From positions 1 through 10,006 of the forward strand of contig DEIV01000020.1 in assembly GCA_002352665.1 (NCBI GenBank): a DNA stretch of 10,006 bases, read 5' to 3'. Of the stretch, positions 1-7,176 are shown piece after piece. This DNA comes from Flavobacteriaceae bacterium UBA2765. GTDB lineage: Bacteria; Bacteroidota; Bacteroidia; Flavobacteriales; Flavobacteriaceae. Every line of letters starts with the position of its first letter. Positions within the stretch are counted from its first letter, which is position 1. Position numbers and translations under genes: made by a program. The notes below the pieces were generated by a model. The model was not told the DNA's origin, ran no database searches, and saw nothing but the letters and a program-made list of their open reading frames with translations.

Positions 1-1610
1 TAAATGATTATACTCAAGTTGACGTTATTTCTGGAAAAAGACTAGATGATGTCATTAAAAAATTAGAACCTTATAATTTGGTTATTATTGGATATCATAA
101 ATCAAATGCAAATGCCTGGAAAGGTTATAAGTTTACTAATAAAGAATTGGTTTGGTTACAAGAAATTGCCAGAAATAAACGTGTAATACTAGATGTTTTT
201 GCAAGTGCCTATAGTTTACTTGATATCAAAACGTTTACCAATATTGAAAGTATTGTTGTTTCTTATCAAAATAGTACCATAGCTCAAGATGTTTCTGCTC
301 AGCAAATTTTCGGAGCATTGTCAACTAAAGGCAAATTGCCGGTATCTATCCATAGTGATTTTCCTGTTGGAACGGGTATAAATTCCGTAAATCTATATAG
401 ACTTTCTTATGGAGTACCGGAGCAAATAGGTATGAGTAGTAAAAAATTAGAACGTATTGATTCTTTGGCCAGACAAATTATCAAATCTAAAATGGCACCG
501 GGTTTACAAGTATTAGTGGCCAGAAAAGGTAAAATTGTTTATAGAAAAAGTTTTGGATATCATACTGATAAAAAGGAAACCAGAGTACAGAACAATCATA
601 TTTATGATTTAGCATCCATCACTAAAATTTTAGGAGGTCTTCCTTTAATTATGAAAGCTGAAGAAGAGGGTAAATTTACTATTGATAGTCATATTGGTGA
701 TATCTTTCCATTAATAAAAAATACAGATAAACAAAACATTACAGTAAAAGAGGCTTTATCTCATTATGCGAACCTTCAAGCATGGATACCGTATTACTTA
801 GCAACTATTGATAGTATAACACAAAAACCATCTAGAAAGTATTATAGAAATAAACCTTCTAAAGAGTATTCGGTGTTGGTGGCTAAAAATTTGTATTTGA
901 GAACAGATTATAAAGATAGTATGTATCAAGCTATAGTAGATTCTCCACTATTAACAAAAAAAAGATATAAGTATAGCGGATTGGTTTTTTATCTTTTCAA
1001 GGATTATTTTGAAAAGACCTATCGTCAAAAGATGGATGTACTAGACAATTCTTTTTTCTATAAGCCTTTGGGTGCAAAAACATTAACCTATAACCCATTA
1101 GATAATTTTTCTGCCAAATTAATCGTTCCTACTGAGAGAGATTTATATTTTAGGAATCAATTATTACGTGGTTATGTACATGATCAAGGTGCTGCTATGT
1201 TTGGAGGTGTAAACGGAAATGCTGGTCTTTTTTCCAATGCTAATGATGTCGCTAAAATGATGCAAATGTATATGCAAGAAGGCTATTATGGAGGTAAACG
1301 CTATTTTAAACCGGAAACAATTAGAAAATTCAATACCAGATATTATGCAAAGAAAAAGGTACGAAGAGGTTTAGGTTTTGATAAACCACAAATAGATAAG
1401 AGACAAAAAGCAACTTGTGGTTGTGTCTCTCCAAATAGCTTTGGGCATAGTGGTTATACAGGAACTTATACTTGGGCAGATCCAGAGACTGAATTGGTGT
1501 ATGTGTTTTTATCTAATCGCGTTTACCCTACTGCCAAAAATAAAGGAATGGTTAAGTATAATATTAGAACAATAGGTCAACAAATTGTTCAAGATGCAAT
1601 TGTTGAATAA
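1..1610 (+). CDS. C-terminal part of a GH3 beta-N-acetylglucosaminidase / beta-lactamase-fold serine hydrolase fusion (5' end outside window)
   Basis: The frame is open from the first complete codon at position 3, so the gene starts upstream; the TTG at 78 is an internal leucine. About the first 130 visible residues match the C-terminal domain of glycoside hydrolase family 3. A class C beta-lactamase-like serine hydrolase domain follows: SxxK motif S-I-T-K with the serine codon at 615, a Y-S-G tyrosine motif at 972, a conserved G-N-A-G-L-F-S stretch near 1219, and the H-S-G motif at 1446 followed by T-G-T-Y-T-W-A-D-P and V-F-L-S-N-R. Such fusions are typical of Bacteroidota and are thought to act on cell-wall muropeptides, as Bacillus NagZ and AmiE do as separate proteins. 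The role is inferred from domains; export cannot be judged because the N-terminus is missing. The GNAT gene follows after 19 bp. Confidence 0.9.
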   Translation, partial: NDYTQVDVISGKRLDDVIKKLEPYNLVIIGYHKSNANAWKGYKFTNKELVWLQEIARNKRVILDVFASAYSLLDIKTFTNIESIVVSYQNSTIAQDVSAQQIFGALSTKGKLPVSIHSDFPVGTGINSVNLYRLSYGVPEQIGMSSKKLERIDSLARQIIKSKMAPGLQVLVARKGKIVYRKSFGYHTDKKETRVQNNHIYDLASITKILGGLPLIMKAEEEGKFTIDSHIGDIFPLIKNTDKQNITVKEALSHYANLQAWIPYYLATIDSITQKPSRKYYRNKPSKEYSVLVAKNLYLRTDYKDSMYQAIVDSPLLTKKRYKYSGLVFYLFKDYFEKTYRQKMDVLDNSFFYKPLGAKTLTYNPLDNFSAKLIVPTERDLYFRNQLLRGYVHDQGAAMFGGVNGNAGLFSNANDVAKMMQMYMQEGYYGGKRYFKPETIRKFNTRYYAKKKVRRGLGFDKPQIDKRQKATCGCVSPNSFGHSGYTGTYTWADPETELVYVFLSNRVYPTAKNKGMVKYNIRTIGQQIVQDAIVE

Positions 1611-1629
1611 TTAACATGTATTTTTAAAA

Positions 1630-2211
1630 TTGAGAAGAGCTAACCTTAAAGATAAAAAATTAGTTGTGGATATTTTAACTTCTGCCTTTGAACCTCAAAA
1701 AGAAGAAAATTCAATCAATTTAATTGTAAAACAAGACCAAAACAGGGTGCAACGTATGCGAATCTTGATGGGATATTTGTTTGAAAGAGCCATGCTTTTT
1801 GGTGAAGTTTTAATTTCTGATAATGAAAAAGCTTGTTTGTTAATTAAGTATGGTCATAAAGAAAAGACCACCTTTAAAACTATAAAATTAAATGTGCAAT
1901 TAGCAGTTAAATGTATTGGTATAGAACGCTTATATAAAGTGCTGAAGAGACAGCAAGTTGCCAAGAAAAATTATCCAAAAGAACAATACATTAGTCCGAT
2001 GATATTAGGAGCAAAAAAAGAAGTTAATGGAAAAGGTACTGCTGCTCGATTAATTATAAAAGTAATGCATCATTTTAAAGGTAATCAATTACCTGTAATT
2101 CTTGATGCCGCTTCGCTACGCAATGTTAAATTATATCAAAAATTTGGTTTTAGAATTATTAAAAAAGATGATTCTTTAGGTTTTCCAATTTACTTTTTAA
2201 GGTTAAACTAA
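1630..2211 (+). CDS. GNAT-family N-acetyltransferase
   Basis: A 193-residue protein with the layout of the GCN5-related N-acetyltransferase fold: N-terminal strand R-R-A-N-L, a helical middle, the acetyl-CoA pyrophosphate loop N-G-K-G-T-A at about residues 133-138, and the C-terminal L-Y-Q-K-F-G-F motif at about 168-174. The acceptor substrate cannot be predicted. The start is unusual. In this frame a stop occurs at 1612 and the only standard start after it is TTG at 1630. An ATG at 1616 is one base out of frame, separated by a run of five T; one extra T would give a start M-Y-F-L-K-L-R-R. It lies 19 bp after the glycosidase fusion and 25 bp before the cyclase gene, so it is probably co-transcribed with both. 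Confidence 0.85.
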   Translation: MRRANLKDKKLVVDILTSAFEPQKEENSINLIVKQDQNRVQRMRILMGYLFERAMLFGEVLISDNEKACLLIKYGHKEKTTFKTIKLNVQLAVKCIGIERLYKVLKRQQVAKKNYPKEQYISPMILGAKKEVNGKGTAARLIIKVMHHFKGNQLPVILDAASLRNVKLYQKFGFRIIKKDDSLGFPIYFLRLN

Positions 2212-2236
2212 TATTTCTCTAATATAGTACATCATT

Positions 2237-2932
2237 ATGAGTGAAATAATTGATTTAAGTCAAGAAATATTTTCTGGAATGCCTGTATTTAAAGGATTGC
2301 CTGAAGTTAAGATGAGCGTATATGCCACACATGAACAGTGGGATGGTATTAGAGATGATAATACCATTACACCAAGTGTTTATAAATTAGAATTAGGTGA
2401 GCATACGGGTACTCATGTTGATTCTTTAAGCCATATGGCTAGAGAACATAAAGAGAAATCAATTGATACAATGCCACTGTCGATGTTTTATACTGAAGGA
2501 ATATGTTTAGATTTTTCATATAAAGTGCTTCAAGAATTAATCAGTTCTAAAGAAATAGAAGAAGCATGTGCAAAGACAGGACTTAAAATTAAGAAGGGAG
2601 ATACAGTATTACTATATACAGATCATTTCAGAAAAACTTATGGTCGTAAAAATTGGAGTAAAGGTCCGGGAATAACTTCGGAGGCTGCTCGTTGGTTAGG
2701 AAATAAAAAAATAGCAGCTTTTGGCGTAGAAACTATGTCACCTGGTGTGCCAAATATTTCCAACAAAGAAGTACATCATATTTGTGGCGAATTAGGTTTT
2801 ACACATTACGAGAATTTAATAAATCTTCATCTTTTAATTGATAAAGGTCGTTTTCGTTTTATTGGCTTGCCTTTAAAAATTAGAGGCGGAACAGGCTCTC
2901 CAGTGAGAGCTGTTGCTGTATTTGAAGAGTAA
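2237..2932 (+). CDS. Cyclase-family protein (kynurenine formamidase-like metal hydrolase)
   Basis: A 231-residue protein that matches the cyclase / arylformamidase superfamily (PF04199) over its whole length. It opens with the family signature I-I-D-L-S-Q-E-I-F-S-G-M-P. The metal-binding motif H-T-G-T-H-V-D-S-L-S-H lies at residues 56-66, with H56, H60, D62 and H66 as expected ligands. Members hydrolyse amide or lactone bonds using a divalent metal; KynB, which opens N-formylkynurenine, is the best known. No other kynurenine pathway gene is visible here, so that substrate should not be assumed. The ATG at 2237 is the natural start. It is the last gene of the left operon and converges on the broken acyltransferase remnant. 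Confidence 0.88.
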   Translation: MSEIIDLSQEIFSGMPVFKGLPEVKMSVYATHEQWDGIRDDNTITPSVYKLELGEHTGTHVDSLSHMAREHKEKSIDTMPLSMFYTEGICLDFSYKVLQELISSKEIEEACAKTGLKIKKGDTVLLYTDHFRKTYGRKNWSKGPGITSEAARWLGNKKIAAFGVETMSPGVPNISNKEVHHICGELGFTHYENLINLHLLIDKGRFRFIGLPLKIRGGTGSPVRAVAVFEE

Positions 2933-2944
2933 TATTCATCAATT

Positions 2945-2963
2945 GTGTCACTTCGTCTTAGCA
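2945..2963. repeat. Left copy of a 19-bp perfect direct repeat
   Basis: The sequence GTGTCACTTCGTCTTAGCA occurs here and, identically and in the same orientation, at 7177-7195. On the minus strand it encodes the last four residues A-K-T-K and the stop of an acyltransferase, plus three bases beyond the stop. The surrounding copies are clearly diverged, so perfect identity including third codon positions and untranslated bases stands out. It could be the core of an attachment site. Confidence 0.75.
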
Positions 2964-3122
2964 ACTATCGATAATACAAAAACAATATTAATTAAGACAT
3001 AAGTCAAGGCAATATATCCACTCCAAAAGTGATTAATAGCCAATCTTTGGAGCCAATAAAATAAGGGGCAAGAAGTGAGCCAATACTAAAGTTTCGTTTT
3101 ATTACCTTATATTTTTCTCCTT
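2948..3122 (-). pseudogene. Remnant of the 3' end of a PlsC-like acyltransferase gene
   Basis: Read on the minus strand, this stretch encodes a C-terminus closely related to that of the intact acyltransferase at 7180-8211. It shares L-F-Y-W-L-Q, I-N-H-F, I-A-L-T-Y and A-K-T-K followed by TGA; about two thirds of some 38 aligned residues are identical. A one-base frameshift lies in the C-run near 3065-3068, upstream of which the homology goes on in another frame as F-S-I-G-S-L-L-A-P, against F-A-I-G-I-T-A-F-P in the intact protein. Farther upstream the similarity fades by about 3120 and there is no start or catalytic domain. It fills most of the 211-bp gap between the cyclase gene and the next gene. 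Confidence 0.8.
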
Positions 3123-3143
3123 TTATAAGTCAATAAATGTGTG

Positions 3144-4256
3144 TCATTCTTTTGATCTTGTTATTTTTCCGTTATCTTCAATTTTAAAAATAGTATTTAC
3201 TGTTTGCCAACCATTTTGGGTATCAATTACTTGGTGAACAATGTTTTTACCTTTTATGTTGTAATCTCTCTCATCGAATTGGATTTTAATACCTGTGGTA
3301 TATATTCTAGGTTTTTTACTATTATAAATTAGTTGATAAATAACAATATGATCAATAATTTCATAATTATTATTGAAATTTATTAATCTGGTTTCTAGCA
3401 CTTTATTTTCTACAACATAGGCAAAAAGAAAGGAATGGAATACTTTGAATTCATCAAACTTTGATAAAGGAAAGATTTTTACATTTTCTAAATCATTATA
3501 TATACTGCTTAAATTTAAAAACGTTATTTCTTCATTTGTTAAACAAAAAGACTTGTTTGAAGTGTTACCGTCAAAATTATCAACAGCATTGGTAAAGTAG
3601 TTGAATTTATAAAAAAGTTCAATTACATTTGATAGATGAGAAACAGAATCAATATCATAAATATGTTTGAGATTTGGATCTGCTTTATGGTAAATTTTCC
3701 AATAAGTTTCATGAGCTTTTAAAAGTTTGTCCTCACTTTCTTTATTGTAAGGTAATTTATTACCTTCCAAATCGAATTTAAAGGGCATTGCTTTATCTTG
3801 CCAAGGTGCTAATTCATATGCATAATAATATTTTTTATCTGACGAGTATATTTTATCACGCCAAGAATAATGAAATTTCACCTCTTTATCTATTTCTTTA
3901 ATATAAACTGTTCCTTCGAGATATTCTGAAGTGTAACCTGATACTGGTGAATAAGAACTAATTGCTTTTTTAATTTGCATTTTTGTACCAATAGGTATTT
4001 TTATATAATATTCAGGTTTACCATCTGTTTTAATTCTAAGCGAATAAGTAGTGTTCTTTTCACCTATTAACGCATCATTATCTAAATAACATAATTGTCT
4101 TGTAGAATAGGTTTTATCAACTACTTCTACATAAGGTGTATTTTGAGAAATATCGGTTTCAACACTTCCAACTGAAAAATAAAGTATGACCACATAGAAG
4201 GTAATCAGGATACCTACAATAATTACTATTTTTAAGATTAGAGTTTTTAGTGTCAT
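3144..4256 (-). CDS. Hypothetical membrane-anchored protein with one N-terminal transmembrane segment
   Basis: I do not recognise this 370-residue protein. It begins with a short basic stretch and one strongly hydrophobic segment at about residues 7-28. No lipobox or signal-peptidase site is obvious, so it is probably a signal-anchored protein with a large periplasmic part. The rest is polar and rich in Y, K, N and D, and looks beta-rich at first. Residues 43-73 contain V-V-D-K, then T-T-Y-S-L, which resembles a stretch near the C-terminus of its upstream partner (V-V-D-K, then T-T-Y-T-L). The ATG is 9 bp downstream of the partner's stop, with AGGAA overlapping that stop, so the two genes form an operon. 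No homologue or function can be named. Confidence 0.75.
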   Translation of the reverse strand: MTLKTLILKIVIIVGILITFYVVILYFSVGSVETDISQNTPYVEVVDKTYSTRQLCYLDNDALIGEKNTTYSLRIKTDGKPEYYIKIPIGTKMQIKKAISSYSPVSGYTSEYLEGTVYIKEIDKEVKFHYSWRDKIYSSDKKYYYAYELAPWQDKAMPFKFDLEGNKLPYNKESEDKLLKAHETYWKIYHKADPNLKHIYDIDSVSHLSNVIELFYKFNYFTNAVDNFDGNTSNKSFCLTNEEITFLNLSSIYNDLENVKIFPLSKFDEFKVFHSFLFAYVVENKVLETRLINFNNNYEIIDHIVIYQLIYNSKKPRIYTTGIKIQFDERDYNIKGKNIVHQVIDTQNGWQTVNTIFKIEDNGKITRSKE

Positions 4257-4265
4257 GTTTTATTC

Positions 4266-5471
4266 CTATTTTAAAATTTTATACTTTAAATAACTAAATA
4301 GGTTTGCTGTTCCATTTAAGGGTTTATCATCTTTATAGATTTCATACCAATTTTTATTAAAATAACCTTGATGTAAGTGTAATTCAACTTTATCGCCTAT
4401 TTGAGCTCGATTAAAATTGGCATAAGAAACATCAATTTTGACTTTTGATTTTTCATTAATTTTTTTTTGCGTAGAAAAAATCAAAGTATAGGTTGTAGAT
4501 TTTGACGAACGTGATAAATTTTTATCGACAACTTGTGTCATATAAATTTTGGGTTTATCAGTATCCAAAAATATATTAAGTGTCATTGCAGATGTAACTG
4601 ATAATCCAAAAAAGATAATCAAAGGTATCCATATTGTTTTAAAATTATACTTTTTAAAACCTACAACAATTATATATAAATAAGTGAGAGCCAGAGCAAT
4701 ATATAGCATAAGTTTAACAGAAGGGAAACTTTCAAAACCACCATATTGCATTGAATTATATAATAAAATAGGTATGGTTAAAATACCTGCCCAAAAAAGG
4801 GACGGCATAAAGGTTTTGCGTTCCAATCGTATTTTTCCTTTAAAGTAAAATAGAGAGGCAATGATAAGAAATGCTAGAGCCAAACCAACAGCGGCTACTA
4901 TTTTATTTGGTAACGGAAAAAGTAGTAACAGAAAAAAGCAAACTGTTGCAATGCTTGTTAAGGTGGTGTCAAATTTTTCAGCAGATTTAAAATTTTCTAT
5001 TCGTTCTTTTTCGGTAATTCCATAACGTGGATCGTTTAATGAATTTTCGACTTCTTTAATTGCTTTAGTAACATTTATATCTTCAAAATTTTCTTGTAAC
5101 CAGTTGAGTAATTTAATATGTTTAAAAGTGGAGAGTACATTATTGTTGTGATCAAGTATTTTATAATTAAATGTCTGTTCAACAAACCCTTTTATATCTT
5201 GTAATTGTATTTCATTATTTTTTAAAAAGGATGTGAATTTTAATTTGGTATTATCTATAGTTATCTTTTTACTCATTATGTTTATAGTCCAAATAATAGC
5301 AATTACAAATAAAGCAATAAACCCGTAATTAAAATAGAATTCTTCTTTTGGTAGATTTTCTCCATAAGAATAATTCATTTCTTTATTAATAAAATACAGC
5401 ATTACACCTATGAAAAGAGTTGAAAATAAAAGTAAAAATCGAATAGGAGATCTAAATTTTTGAGTTGTCAT
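4266..5471 (-). CDS. Hypothetical polytopic membrane protein, about seven transmembrane segments
   Basis: A 401-residue protein I cannot assign to a named family. Hydrophobic segments lie at about 11-28, 49-66, 172-187, 190-208, 224-240, 254-272 and 279-300. Between the second and third is a soluble region: residues 68-130 read K-K-I-T-I-D-N-T-K-L-K-F followed by short strands and a final helix, which resembles a bacterial PH-like domain. A charged helical linker follows (about 133-168). The C-terminal soluble domain (about 305-390) has V-V-D-K, then T-T-Y-T-L, matching a stretch in the downstream protein. It is first of a two-gene leftward operon, with a -7 promoter box 25 bp upstream. The two products may act together at the inner membrane, which is inference. 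Confidence 0.75.
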   Translation of the reverse strand: MTTQKFRSPIRFLLLFSTLFIGVMLYFINKEMNYSYGENLPKEEFYFNYGFIALFVIAIIWTINIMSKKITIDNTKLKFTSFLKNNEIQLQDIKGFVEQTFNYKILDHNNNVLSTFKHIKLLNWLQENFEDINVTKAIKEVENSLNDPRYGITEKERIENFKSAEKFDTTLTSIATVCFFLLLLFPLPNKIVAAVGLALAFLIIASLFYFKGKIRLERKTFMPSLFWAGILTIPILLYNSMQYGGFESFPSVKLMLYIALALTYLYIIVVGFKKYNFKTIWIPLIIFFGLSVTSAMTLNIFLDTDKPKIYMTQVVDKNLSRSSKSTTYTLIFSTQKKINEKSKVKIDVSYANFNRAQIGDKVELHLHQGYFNKNWYEIYKDDKPLNGTANLFSYLKYKILK

Positions 5472-5495
5472 TATGATTAAACGTTTTATTCATCT

Positions 5496-5503
5496 CAAAA
5501 ATA
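5496..5503 (-). promoter_or_regulatory. Putative -7 promoter box for the leftward membrane-protein pair
   Basis: The minus strand reads TATTTTTG, an exact match to the Bacteroidota -7 consensus TAnnTTTG. It lies 25 bp upstream of the start codon at 5471, a normal distance. I see no good -33 TTG at the expected spacing, and A/T-rich DNA can match by chance. Confidence 0.4.
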
Positions 5504-5530
5504 TAATAAAAAGGCTATTTTTATTTCACA

Positions 5531-5551
5531 GTTTATAGTGAATTTATAAAC
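5531..5551. promoter_or_regulatory. Inverted repeat in divergent promoter region
   Basis: GTTTATA and TATAAAC form perfect 7-bp arms around a 7-bp spacer. The repeat lies between the divergent -7 boxes, directly next to a second dyad at 5551-5564. It could be a regulator binding site, but AT-rich arms of this size also arise by chance. Confidence 0.3.
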
Positions 5552-5564
5552 CCTGTTTACAGGG
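5551..5564. promoter_or_regulatory. GC-containing palindrome CCCTGT-TT-ACAGGG, operator-like
   Basis: Perfect 6-bp arms around a 2-bp centre. The G/C-rich arms stand out in this AT-rich intergenic DNA. It sits just upstream of the putative -33 element of the rightward lipoprotein promoter, a position suited to an activator or a shared regulator of the two divergent units. It is too short, and lacks a U-run, to be called a terminator. Confidence 0.4.
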
Positions 5565-5566
5565 AG

Positions 5567-5595
5567 TTGTAGTATGCACTTATTTGTTAGCTTTG
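5567..5595 (+). promoter_or_regulatory. Putative sigma-A-type Bacteroidota promoter of the lipoprotein gene
   Basis: TTG at 5567-5569 and TAGCTTTG at 5588-5595 (TAnnTTTG) are separated by 18 bp, near the usual -33/-7 spacing. Transcription would start near 5600, giving a short A-rich leader before the ATG at 5619. This supports 5619 over an upstream in-frame ATG at 5574, which would lie upstream of the -7 box. Confidence 0.55.
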
Positions 5596-5618
5596 AGGTG
5601 AAAACTAAAACAATAAAA

Positions 5619-6155
5619 ATGAAAACTAAATTCACTTTAACTATTGGCGTATTTTTAATACTACAATCTTGCTCATTTTATACACCCGAAGATTATTTTG
5701 ATAGAACTACTTTTAATATAAATCAATTTCAACTTTTAGGAAAAGTAGATATTGACCAAATAAAAATGGCAAAAGAAAATAATTCGATGCATAGTATAAT
5801 TGATGGAAAACCAGTAATTACTGATGATTGTGTGCAATTTTTAAAAACTTGGAAATTGTTAAGCATTGAAAATGATATTGCTAAAATAAAAGAATTAAAA
5901 CCTACAAACGACACCAAAGAAATGATAAATCGCTCGTTAGACCTTTTTAATTTTGTTAAAGAAAGATACGAAACGGACTATGTAGAAATGGCAAAATTGT
6001 TAAATGAAAAAGCAAATGATAGTATAGTTAATAATGCGATTGCTAAATTTGAGAAAGAACAATTACCGATTGTAGATGCAAAAATTCAAAATTTGTTAGA
6101 AGTAGCCTTACCTTATGCTAAAAATAATAATATACCTGTTACTTTAAAAGACTAA
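5619..6155 (+). CDS. Hypothetical lipoprotein
   Basis: A 178-residue protein of unknown function. From the ATG at 5619 it has a classical lipoprotein signal: M-K-T-K, a hydrophobic core, then the lipobox L-Q-S-C at residues 14-17, so the cysteine would be lipidated. An in-frame ATG at 5574 would add 15 polar residues before the signal and precede the promoter box, so 5619 is chosen. The mature part is hydrophilic and probably mostly helical, with lysine/glutamate-rich segments such as K-I-K-E-L-K and K-F-E-K-E-Q. The residue after the lipid cysteine is S and no acidic outer-surface export signal is clear. It is divergent from the membrane-protein pair and shares a regulatory region holding two inverted repeats. 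Confidence 0.75.
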   Translation: MKTKFTLTIGVFLILQSCSFYTPEDYFDRTTFNINQFQLLGKVDIDQIKMAKENNSMHSIIDGKPVITDDCVQFLKTWKLLSIENDIAKIKELKPTNDTKEMINRSLDLFNFVKERYETDYVEMAKLLNEKANDSIVNNAIAKFEKEQLPIVDAKIQNLLEVALPYAKNNNIPVTLKD

Positions 6156-6167
6156 TTTTATTAAAAG

Positions 6168-6468
6168 GTGTCCATAACCATAGACAATAAACACTTTTAC
6201 ACTTGCTATAACAACTGTTTATATGAAAATTACATAGTAAAATACAAAGATAAATTTGGATAAGAAAATTCAACAATTTATTCCGATGGAAGTATTATGC
6301 ATTTGACTTTACAAGATATTAAATTTGAAGGCATTGATTTTGAATTACTTGAAGAGTTCGTTAAGATACATGATTTACAAAATTTTTAGATTATTTAATA
6401 TTGATTATGGTGCTTATTATGAACCAAAAAGTGCAACAACTAATACGTTATTTAAAGATAAAGAATAA
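6168..6468 (+). pseudogene. Decayed gene fragment of unknown family
   Basis: Most of the 370-bp gap between the two lipoprotein genes reads like broken coding sequence. In one frame from about 6168 there is a protein-like stretch, interrupted by TAA at 6261. It resumes as E-N-S-T-I-Y-S-D-G-S-I-M-H-L-T-L, with a later segment F-E-G-I-D-F-E-L-L-E-E-F, and ends at TAG 6387. The frame starting at the overlapping ATG 6370 carries on with I-D-Y-G-A-Y-Y-E-P-K-S and stops at 6466. One stop and one frameshift would join these into a protein of about 100 residues. The composition looks coding, but I recognise no family, and chance open stretches cannot be excluded. No promoter box was found in the gap. 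Confidence 0.4.
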
Positions 6469-6525
6469 TAACACCAATTAATTAGACTAAACAAAAAAAT
6501 GGTGTGATATTAATATAAAACTAAA

Positions 6526-7099
6526 ATGAAAAAAAAAAATACCATACCTATTTCTCTTTCTGTTGATATTATCTTGTAAAACAGACAGAAAAGAACAAGC
6601 AAATATATTGGTTTTAACACAAAAAAACGAGACCACTAAATTGGGTATTTCTAAGGATATCACTATTGTAAAAACCAATCCCTTAATTGAAAATCAACCT
6701 TATATGAATGCTTATATTGTTGTTGTTGACACTTCTCAAAATTATGATAAATTAAGACGTAATATGTACAAAATAAGCAAGTTACTAAGAGTAAAAATTG
6801 ATACTTTAGAAAGAGGTTATGACAAAAAGAATAATTTTATAGGTTTAGTTAAAAGTATTGATGGTGAAATTTATTATGACAATTATTTTCCTAGACGGCA
6901 TAATTCGACGGCATTTTTAAGTCTAGAATACTTGAATTTTTACACAAATTCAGAAAACGAAAATGATAAAACTATTGCCTTAATATCTTACATAACAGAT
7001 AAAATGAAAGATGCCGAAAAGCAATTAAAAATAATACAACAACATTTACCAAATGCATATTTATTAAACACAAAATTGTATATGGGTTGTATGAATTGA
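6526..7099 (+). CDS. Hypothetical lipoprotein with out-of-frame start across an A11 tract (possible phase-variable or slippage-dependent gene)
   Basis: The frame ending at TGA 7097 is open from 6530 and encodes F-L-F-L-L-I-L-S-C-K-T-D: the hydrophobic core and lipobox of a lipoprotein signal, with its cysteine at 6575. The matching ATG at 6526 is one base out of frame because 11 A residues follow it. As written, that ATG yields a 17-residue peptide. With ten A, translation gives M-K-K-K-I-P-Y-L and then the lipoprotein, 190 residues in all. The only in-frame standard start is TTG at 6563, which would leave no basic or hydrophobic signal. The mature protein has a C-terminal part, I-A-L-I-S-Y-I-T-D-K to N-A-Y-L-L, that faintly recalls half of a SPOR domain, and ends K-L-Y-M-G-C-M-N. 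No named family recognised. Confidence 0.7.
6529..6539. repeat. A11 homopolymer tract just after a start codon
   Basis: Eleven consecutive A residues lie directly after the ATG at 6526. Tracts of this length are prone to replication and RNA-polymerase slippage and also to sequencing error. Ten or thirteen A would join the ATG to the lipoprotein frame. Confidence 0.9.
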
Positions 7100-7176
7100 T
7101 AAATTATTTATTATCCCGATTACAATTATTGAGATTCACTATTTATACAAAATGTTTGAATTAACTGGTTGCAAAA

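Noticed and set aside
78..80. TTG at 78 as the start of the first gene
   Set aside because: The frame is open to the window edge and the residues before 78 continue a GH3-like sequence, so the gene is cut by the window and does not start here.
3144..5471. Toxin-immunity or defence system in the accessory segment
   Set aside because: The genes are membrane proteins and lipoproteins with no nuclease, toxin, ATPase or other defence motif that I can see.
5574..5576. ATG at 5574 as the start of the first lipoprotein
   Set aside because: It lies upstream of the predicted -7 box and would put 15 polar residues before a complete lipoprotein signal peptide.
5729..5917. 62-residue minus-strand open frame inside the first lipoprotein gene
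   Set aside because: Antisense shadow of a gene with a clear signal peptide and promoter.
6487..6678. 63-residue minus-strand open frame
   Set aside because: It crosses the poly-A tract and the lipoprotein start on the opposite strand; its content is simply the complement of that signal region.
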